DNA from: JACMQX01 sp044225675
GTDB taxonomy: Bacteria > Pseudomonadota > Gammaproteobacteria > Burkholderiales > Burkholderiaceae_C
Direction: 5' to 3'
Length of the DNA: 64,000 nucleotides
Assembly (NCBI GenBank): GCA_044225675.1
Contig: JBGAIH010000023.1
Coordinates: forward strand, 17,055 to 81,054
Made by a program: the position numbers and the translations under genes. Positions 58,638 to 64,000 of this stretch are shown here, in pieces (the stretch's first letter is position 1; the number at the start of each line of letters is the position of its first letter). The notes beneath the pieces are model-generated. The model searched no databases and was not told the origin of the DNA. It saw only the letters and a program-made list of their open reading frames with translations.

Positions 58638-59513
58638 TCAGCGATGGTCCAGCTCGCGATGCCGCGCCAGCGTGACCCAGTTGCGTCCCTGCGCAGCGGT
58701 AAAGGCCTTCGCCAGTTTCTCGACGAGGAAGACCGAACGGTGCTGGCCACCGGTGCAGCCGATGGCGACCGTGACGTAGCTGCGATGGTTGCGCGCAAGC
58801 GCCTCCAGCCAGTGCTGCAGGAACTGCTCGATGTGGCTGTACATCAGGCTGACCTCTTGCTGCTGGGCGAGGAAGTCCATCACGGGCTTGTCCTGGCCGG
58901 TGAGTGGCCGCAGCTCCGGTTCGTAATGCGGGTTGGGCAGCATGCGCACGTCGAACACATAGTCGGCGTCCAGCGGAATGCCGCGCTTGAAGGCGAACGA
59001 CTCGAACACCAGCGTGAGCTGGCCGGCCGGCGCGGCCAGCAGCGACTTGACGTAGCCCTGCAGCTGGGCCGCGCGCATGATGCTGGTGTCGATCACATGC
59101 GCCTGCGCCCGCATGTCGGTGAGCAGTTCGCGTTCGATCTCGATCGCTTCGGTCAGGGCGCGCTGCTGGTCCACCACGTCGCTGCGCGACAGCGGGTGCT
59201 TGCGCCGCGTCTCGGAGTAGCGCCGCACCAGCGTCTCGGTGCTGGCGTCGAGGAACAGCGCCTTGAGCGTCACGTTGCGCTGTCGCAGCTCGGCGAGCTG
59301 GCGCGGCACCAGGGGCAGCGAGGTGGCGCTGCGCACGTCCACCGCAATGGCCACGCGCGTGGCCTGGTGCTGCTGCTCCACCTCCACGAGCGACAGCAGC
59401 AGCTCCGGAGGCAGGTTGTCCACGCAGTAGTAGCCTGCGTCTTCCAGGGCGTGCAGGGCCACCGATTTGCCGGAGCCCGACATGCCGCTGATGAGGATGA
59501 TCTCCATCGCCAT
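58638..59513 (-). CDS. rapZ: RNase adapter RapZ
   Basis: A 291-residue nucleotide-binding protein of the YvcJ/RapZ family, which in enterobacteria delivers small RNAs to RNase E. Walker A is ISGMSGSGKS near residues 8-17; YYCVDNLPPEL, VFESFAFKRGIPLDADYVFDVRMLPNP (key residues FESFAFKRGIP, DVRMLPNP) and IGCTGGQHRSV follow, all family hallmarks. ATG 59513 or 59507 is the start. It lies 4 bp after recN, so the two are cotranscribed; the usual hprK neighbour is absent here. Confidence 0.95.
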   Translation of the reverse strand: MAMEIILISGMSGSGKSVALHALEDAGYYCVDNLPPELLLSLVEVEQQHQATRVAIAVDVRSATSLPLVPRQLAELRQRNVTLKALFLDASTETLVRRYSETRRKHPLSRSDVVDQQRALTEAIEIERELLTDMRAQAHVIDTSIMRAAQLQGYVKSLLAAPAGQLTLVFESFAFKRGIPLDADYVFDVRMLPNPHYEPELRPLTGQDKPVMDFLAQQQEVSLMYSHIEQFLQHWLEALARNHRSYVTVAIGCTGGQHRSVFLVEKLAKAFTAAQGRNWVTLARHRELDHR

Positions 59514-59517
59514 GCGT

Positions 59518-61167
59518 TCAGCCGCCCGATGCCAGCATTTCCTTGGCGTGTGCCAGCGTCGTGCCCGACAGGCGCTCGCCGCCGAGCATGCGTGCCACTT
59601 CGGCCACCCGCTGCTCGCCATGGACAGGCACCACGGTGCTCACGGTGCGGGCGCCGTCGGCCTGCTTGGAGACGACCAGATGGTGGTCCGCGCAGGCGGC
59701 CACCTGCGGCAGGTGGGTCACGGCCAGGACCTGCCGCTCGCGGCCGAGCTGCTTCATGAGCCGGCCCACGGTTTCGGCTACCGCGCCGCCCACGCCCGAG
59801 TCCACCTCGTCGAAGATCAGTGTCTGCGCGGTGCCGAGCTGGCTCGTCGTCACGGCAATCGCCAGAGCGATGCGCGACAGCTCGCCGCCAGAGGCCACCT
59901 TGCCGACCGGCCGGGGCGTGCTGCCCGCGTGCCCGGCGACGAGGAAGGCGATCTCTTCCAATCCGCTGGCGGTCGGTTCGGCCGCGCGGGCCAGCGCCAC
60001 CTGGAACTCGCCCCCTTGCATGCCCAGGCCCTGCATCGCCTGCGTGATCGCCTTGGCCAGCTTCGGCGCCGCCTTGGCACGTTCCCGCGAGAGCTTTTGG
60101 GCCTCGCCGGTGTAGGCAGCGCGGGCCTGGGCTTCAGCGGCTTCGAGCGCCGCCAGATCGGCAGCTGCATCGAGCCGGCCCAGCTCGTCCTTCCAGGACG
60201 CCAGCAGGCCGGGCAGCTCGGCCGGCGTGCGCTTGTAGCGGCGCGCGAGCGACACCCACAGCGACATGCGCGCGTCCAGCTCGGCCAGCCGATCGGGATC
60301 CAGCTCGGCCCGGCGCAGCCAGGCGTGCAGCGAGTGCGCTGCGTCCTCGGCCTGGGCCAGGCTGGAGGCCAGCACCTCGGCGATCGCGCGGAACTCCGGC
60401 TCCACATGCTCTTGTCCCTGCACTGCCGCCTGCGCACGCGACAGGCCGCCGAGCGCGCCCTGGTCGTCGTCCTCCAGCGCGGCCAGGGCCGCCTGCGCTG
60501 CGTCCAGCAGCGCCTGGGCGTTGGACAGCCGCGTATGGGCCGTGTTGAGTTCGTCCCATTCGTCGGCGCCGGGGGCGAGCTTGTCGACCTCACCGATCTG
60601 CCAGGCCAGCCGCTCGCGTTCGCGCTGCAGCGAGTCCTGCGCCGCGCGGGCATCCGCCAGCGTCTTCTGGGCGCCACGCCAGGCCTGCCAGAGCTTGCCC
60701 AGGGTCTGCAGGCTCACGCCGGCGTAGGCGTCGAGCAGGCCGCGCACGGACTCGGGGCGGGTGAGGCTTTGCCAGGCATGCTGGCCGTGGATGTCGACGA
60801 GCTTCTCGCCGATCTCCTTGAGCTGCGCGGCCGTGGCCGGGCTGCCGTTGACCCAGGCGCGGCTCTTGCCCTGCGCGTCCACCGTGCGACGCACCAGCAG
60901 GCTGTCGGCCGCATCGAAGCCGGCCTCGTCGAGCCAGGCCGCGAGCGAGGGCGGTGAGTCGAACTCGGCGCTCACGTCGGCGCGCGCCGCGCCTTCGCGC
61001 ACGGCCGAGGCGTCGGCCCGCGCGCCGAGCGCCAACTGCAGCGCGTCGATCAGGATGGACTTGCCGGCGCCGGTCTCGCCGGTCAGCACGCTGAACCCGG
61101 AGGCCAGGTCCAGCTCGAGTTCACGCACGATCACGAAATCGCGTAGGGTGATGCGTTTGAGGCTCAT
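59518..61167 (-). CDS. recN: DNA repair protein RecN
   Basis: A 549-residue SMC-like ATPase for double-strand break repair. Walker A GETGAGKS near residues 30-37, a long central coiled coil (about 160-360), signature VASGGELSRIALA near 435 and Walker B TLIFDEVDSGVGG near 460 are complete. ATG 61167 gives the family start SLKRITLRDFVIV. It is 19 bp after nadK, and rapZ follows after 4 bp; nadK-recN pairing is common in proteobacteria. No LexA box was recognised by eye. Confidence 0.96.
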   Translation of the reverse strand: MSLKRITLRDFVIVRELELDLASGFSVLTGETGAGKSILIDALQLALGARADASAVREGAARADVSAEFDSPPSLAAWLDEAGFDAADSLLVRRTVDAQGKSRAWVNGSPATAAQLKEIGEKLVDIHGQHAWQSLTRPESVRGLLDAYAGVSLQTLGKLWQAWRGAQKTLADARAAQDSLQRERERLAWQIGEVDKLAPGADEWDELNTAHTRLSNAQALLDAAQAALAALEDDDQGALGGLSRAQAAVQGQEHVEPEFRAIAEVLASSLAQAEDAAHSLHAWLRRAELDPDRLAELDARMSLWVSLARRYKRTPAELPGLLASWKDELGRLDAAADLAALEAAEAQARAAYTGEAQKLSRERAKAAPKLAKAITQAMQGLGMQGGEFQVALARAAEPTASGLEEIAFLVAGHAGSTPRPVGKVASGGELSRIALAIAVTTSQLGTAQTLIFDEVDSGVGGAVAETVGRLMKQLGRERQVLAVTHLPQVAACADHHLVVSKQADGARTVSTVVPVHGEQRVAEVARMLGGERLSGTTLAHAKEMLASGG

Positions 61168-61186
61168 GAAAGGGACTCTCTTGCGG

Positions 61187-62071
61187 TCAGGCCACGCCTT
61201 CGTTCCAGTGCAGCTTGGCACGAAGCGTGTCAAAGTAACTCCAGCCCCGCGGATGCAGGAACCGGGCCGTGTACTGCGAGCGCTTGACGATGATGCGGTC
61301 GCCCTGCAGGAGCGAGGCGAGCGACTGCATGTCGAAATTGGCGCTGGCGTCGCGTCCCGAGACGACCTCGATGGCGATCTCGGAATGGTCGGCCAGCACG
61401 ATGGGGCGGTTGGACAGCATGTGCGGCGCGATCGGCACCAGCACCCAGCCCGGGATCGACGGGTGCAGCAGCGGGCCGCCGGCCGACAGCGCGTAGGCGG
61501 TCGAGCCGGTCGGCGAGGCGATGATCAGGCCGTCGGCGCGCTGGCTGGCCACGAAGTGCCCGTCAACCTCCACCCGCAGTTCCACCATGCCGGCGGTGGC
61601 CGCGCGGTTGACCACCACGTCGTTGAGCGCGAGCGCGTCGAACACGCTGTGGCCGTCGCGCAGCACGCGCGCATGCATCATGCTGCGGCGGTCTTCCTCG
61701 TACTCGCCGCGCAGCATGGACGTCAGCGCTTCGGCGTAGCGGTCCAGCGGGATGTCGGTGATGAAGCCCAGCCGGCCCTGGTTGATGCCGATCAGCGGCA
61801 CGCCATAGCGCGCCAGGCGCCGCCCGATGCCCAGCATCGTGCCGTCGCCGCCCACCACCAGGCCCAGGTCGCACTGGGCGCCGATGGCCGGCACGTCGAG
61901 CGCCGGATAGCCCGTGATGCCCGACTGCTCGGCCGTGTCTTTTTCCAGCGCCACGTCCAGCCCCTGCGCCGTGACGAAGGCGGCGATGTCCTCCAGCACC
62001 TGGCGGGAGGAGCTGGTGTTGGGCGCCTGATACTTTCCGATCAGGGCCACATGGCGGAAACGGGATTTCAT
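61187..62071 (-). CDS. nadK: NAD kinase
   Basis: A 294-residue kinase producing NADP from NAD. GGDGTML near residue 78 is the diphosphate-binding motif; INQGRLGFITDIP, NDVVVNRA and SPTGSTAYALSAGGPL (key residues PTGSTAYALSAGGP) complete the family set. ATG 62071 is the start (a TTG six bases upstream is possible). It is divergent from hrcA with only 28 bp between the start codons, an arrangement seen in many proteobacteria, and heads the nadK-recN-rapZ unit. Confidence 0.96.
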   Translation of the reverse strand: MKSRFRHVALIGKYQAPNTSSSRQVLEDIAAFVTAQGLDVALEKDTAEQSGITGYPALDVPAIGAQCDLGLVVGGDGTMLGIGRRLARYGVPLIGINQGRLGFITDIPLDRYAEALTSMLRGEYEEDRRSMMHARVLRDGHSVFDALALNDVVVNRAATAGMVELRVEVDGHFVASQRADGLIIASPTGSTAYALSAGGPLLHPSIPGWVLVPIAPHMLSNRPIVLADHSEIAIEVVSGRDASANFDMQSLASLLQGDRIIVKRSQYTARFLHPRGWSYFDTLRAKLHWNEGVA

Positions 62072-62082
62072 CGGCAAATTAC

Positions 62083-62096
62083 ATCATTAAAATGAT
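62083..62096. promoter_or_regulatory. Inverted repeat between nadK and hrcA starts
   Basis: ATCATT-AA-AATGAT, a perfect 6-bp inverted repeat in the 28 bp separating the two start codons. TAAAAT (62088-62093) in it could be the hrcA -10, which would leave almost no leader. No CIRCE element (TTAGCACTC-N9-GAGTGCTAA) is visible. Confidence 0.4.
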
Positions 62097-62099
62097 CCG

Positions 62100-63101
62100 A
62101 TGCTCGATGACCGTGCCAAGTTGTTGCTCAAAGCGCTGGTGGAGCGGTACATCGCCGACGGGCAACCCGTGGGCTCGCGCACCTTGTCGCGCGCTTCGGG
62201 GCTGGAGCTGTCGCCGGCGACCATCCGCAACGTCATGGCCGACCTGGAAGAACTGGGGCTGATCGCCAGCCCGCACACCTCAGCCGGCCGCATTCCGACC
62301 GCCCGCGGCTACCGCCTCTTCGTCGACACCATGCTGACCGCCCAGCGCGAGCAGCTGTCGCCGCCGCGTCTGGCGCCCGACCAGCCGCAGAAGGTCATTG
62401 CCAACGCGGCGCAACTGCTGTCGAACCTGTCGCAGTTCGTGGGCGTGGTCATCGCGCCGCGCCGCACCTCCGTGTTCCGCCACATCGAATTCCTGCGCCT
62501 GTCGGAAAAACGCTTTCTCGTCATCATCGTCTCGCCCGAGGGCGACGTGCAGAACCGCGTCATCTTCACCGACGTCGACTACACCCAGGCGCAGCTCATC
62601 GAGGCGGCCAACTACATCAACGCCAACTACGCGGGCCTGGCGATCGAGCAGGTGCGCGAGCGGCTCAAGGCCGAGGTCGAGAGCCTGCGCGGCGAGATCG
62701 CCTCGCTCATGCAGGCGGCGGTGGCGGTGAGTTCCGAGGCGCTGAACCAGCCCGAGGACGAGATGGTCATCTCCGGCGAGCGCAACCTGCTGGCCGTGAG
62801 TGACTTCTCGAGCGACATGAGCCAGCTGCGGCGCGCGTTCGAGCTGTTCGAGCAGAAGACCCAGCTCATGCGCCTGCTCGACGTGTCGAGCAAGGCCGAG
62901 GGCGTGCGCATCTACATCGGCGGCGAGAGCCAGGTCGTGCCGTTCGAGGAGCTGTCCGTGGTCAGCGCCAGCTACGAGATCGACGGCCAGATCGTCGGCA
63001 AGCTCGGCGTCATCGGTCCCACACGCATGCCCTACGACCGCATGATCCAGATCGTGGACATCACGGCCAAGCTCGTGAGCAACGCGCTCAGCCACAAGTA
63101 G
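62100..63101 (+). CDS. hrcA: Heat-inducible transcription repressor HrcA
   Basis: A 333-residue repressor of groE/dnaK-type heat shock genes acting at CIRCE operators. The N-terminal winged helix is DGQPVGSRTLSRASGLELSPATIRNVMADLEELGLI (key residues PVGSRTL, SPATIRNVM), followed by SAGRIPTARGYRLFVD; the GAF-like and dimerisation domains end with GVIGPTRMPYDRMI, all typical. ATG 62100 is the start. Two hairpins (63125-63139 and 63155-63194) follow the stop codon. Confidence 0.96.
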   Translation: MLDDRAKLLLKALVERYIADGQPVGSRTLSRASGLELSPATIRNVMADLEELGLIASPHTSAGRIPTARGYRLFVDTMLTAQREQLSPPRLAPDQPQKVIANAAQLLSNLSQFVGVVIAPRRTSVFRHIEFLRLSEKRFLVIIVSPEGDVQNRVIFTDVDYTQAQLIEAANYINANYAGLAIEQVRERLKAEVESLRGEIASLMQAAVAVSSEALNQPEDEMVISGERNLLAVSDFSSDMSQLRRAFELFEQKTQLMRLLDVSSKAEGVRIYIGGESQVVPFEELSVVSASYEIDGQIVGKLGVIGPTRMPYDRMIQIVDITAKLVSNALSHK

Positions 63102-63154
63102 ATGCACCATTGGGCGCACCAGTAGCCAGCGTTGCTGGCGGCCCCTGAAAGCGG

Positions 63155-63194
63155 CAAGGCCCCCGGCCGGAGCAATCCGGGCCGCAGGGCCTTG
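63155..63194. terminator. Imperfect long inverted repeat after hrcA
   Basis: CAAGGCCC at 63155-63162 pairs with GGGCCTTG at 63187-63194, with an inner CCGG-type pairing. There is no T-run on either side; it sits between the convergent hrcA and DUF4148 genes and may serve as a bidirectional stop or protective hairpin. Confidence 0.45.
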
Positions 63195-63236
63195 GGCTTG
63201 GAGGCTCGATTCAGAGGGCGCAGGGCGCCCCCTTCA

Positions 63237-63515
63237 TCAGACTTCGCCGAACGTCAGGTAGGACGCAGTGGCCTGGCGCGCTTCGGCGCGCACCGTGCCG
63301 ACGTCACGCGTCGCGCCGGCGTCAGACTGCACGGCCACCGGGCCGACTTCGCCCGTCTGGGGCAGCATGCCGCTCGTGCGGGCTTGCGTGAAATCAGCCT
63401 GCACTGCGGCGCGGGTGGCGACGCTGCCCGTGCTGGTCGGGTCATAGCTGGCGGGCTCGGCGGCCATGGCGGCGCTGGCGGCGAGGACGAGGGAAACGAT
63501 GGCGATCTTCTTCAT
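63237..63515 (-). CDS. DUF4148 exported protein, copy 1
   Basis: A 92-residue protein with a Sec signal (KKIAIVSLVLAASAAMAAEP) and a DUF4148-like mature part: RAAVQADFTQARTSGMLPQTGEVGPVAVQ (key residues AAVQADFTQAR, LPQTGEVG) ending ARQATASYLTFGEV. Found in many Burkholderiales, often in several copies; function unknown. ATG 63515 has AGGAG about 8 bases upstream. Its paralogue is at 63647-63925, same strand. Confidence 0.88.
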   Translation of the reverse strand: MKKIAIVSLVLAASAAMAAEPASYDPTSTGSVATRAAVQADFTQARTSGMLPQTGEVGPVAVQSDAGATRDVGTVRAEARQATASYLTFGEV

Positions 63516-63646
63516 GATGGACTCCTTGAATACGATTTGTTGGTGGGTCGGAGGGTTGGCGCAGTCGCGACTTGCCTGAGCTTTACGCGCGCGCCACCTT
63601 CACTGGATGGGGTTGATACAAACCTTTACGTTCCGGGCGCTGCGGC

Positions 63647-63925
63647 TCAGACTTCGCCGAAGGTCAGGTGAGCGGCCGTGGCCTGGCGGGCTTCGGCGCG
63701 CACGTCGGCGCGGTCGCGGCCGGCGGTGCTGCGGGCTTCGACGGCGAACTGGCCGACTTCACCGGTCTGCGGCAGGGTGTCGTTCTTCACGGCTTGCACG
63801 ACTTCGGCCTGCACTTGCGCGCGGCTGAAGGTGCCGGGGGTGTACTGGGGGTCGAAGCTGGCGGGTTCGGCGGCCATGGCGGCACCGGCGGCGAGCACGA
63901 GGGACAGGAGGGCGATCTTCTTCAT
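63647..63925 (-). CDS. DUF4148 exported protein, copy 2
   Basis: A 92-residue paralogue of the preceding protein, identical in length and in the ends: signal KKIALLSLVLAAGAAMAAEP and tail ARQATAAHLTFGEV. The middle differs (RAQVQAEVVQAVKNDTLPQTGEVGQFAVE, key residues VQAEVVQAVKND). A recent tandem duplication that has diverged mainly in the helical core. ATG 63925; the region to the window end (63926-64000) holds its promoter and leader. Confidence 0.88.
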   Translation of the reverse strand: MKKIALLSLVLAAGAAMAAEPASFDPQYTPGTFSRAQVQAEVVQAVKNDTLPQTGEVGQFAVEARSTAGRDRADVRAEARQATAAHLTFGEV

Positions 63926-64000
63926 GATGGTCTTCTTTCTTTCAGTATCAGGTTGCTAAGGGTTGAACAGGTTGTTTGCCTTGTTATCGGCGGCTGTCTG

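Overview
The window is GC-rich chromosomal DNA from a betaproteobacterium, most likely a member of the Burkholderiales (Comamonadaceae-like). The signs are a Bug-type tripartite tricarboxylate receptor, DUF4148, DUF1631 and DUF4124 proteins, a bactofilin, and two housekeeping blocks typical of that order: pth - rplY - prs - tRNA-Gln - ispE - lolB - TPR protein / mutM - dynamin-like GTPase - mutY, and rapZ - recN - nadK / hrcA. The species cannot be fixed from sequence alone. A run of 12 Ns at 27400-27411 shows this is a draft assembly. There is no CRISPR array, rRNA, prophage or intact insertion sequence.

Layout. 1-3000: the end of a methyltransferase-regulatory protein, a cupin and a YbfB/YjiJ-type MFS transporter. 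2928-3342: fused remnants of a LysR regulator and a COG3910-like ATPase. 3567-9807: a probable catabolic operon (Bug periplasmic receptor, tandem class III CoA-transferase, thiolase-fold protein without the usual nucleophile, DUF35 Zn-ribbon/OB-fold partner) facing a LysR regulator. 9868-13827: a hypothetical protein, a glycine-zipper membrane protein, an orphan RTX protein and a CurA-like reductase. 14235-17770: ergothioneine genes egtB-egtD, then DUF427 and a 2-oxoglutarate/Fe dioxygenase. 17858-22424: universal stress protein, SDR, exported intradiol dioxygenase, RluA-type pseudouridine synthase, a stand-alone ATP synthase c subunit and a family-3 solute-binding protein. 22549-26430: a two-gene multihaem cytochrome c operon divergent from a MocR-type regulator. 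26527-33603: 2Fe-2S ferredoxin, DUF2177, a PAS-PAS-REC protein with no kinase, GNAT, DUF808, a methyltransferase coupled to a DusC-like enzyme, and bactofilin. 33804-39418: a small exported protein, two divergent YkuD-like paralogues, a large DUF1631 protein and a DUF4864 protein. 39710-47403: a histidine phosphatase overlapping tail to tail with a TTC38-like TPR protein, then a complete peptide-type ABC importer. 47654 to the end: YfhL ferredoxin, a DUF4124 protein with a histone-H1-like tail, the housekeeping blocks, and two tandem DUF4148 genes.

The most unusual signal is genome-structural. Many genes end in, or are followed at once by, short tandem repeats with units of 5 to 27 bp. The repeats often include the stop codon and often lie between convergent genes. 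I count about a dozen cases, and the assembly gap itself sits beside such a repeat. The most interesting biochemical candidate is the CoA-transferase / thiolase-like / DUF35 operon, which resembles the parts of a retro-aldolase or C-C bond cleaving module fed by a Bug receptor.
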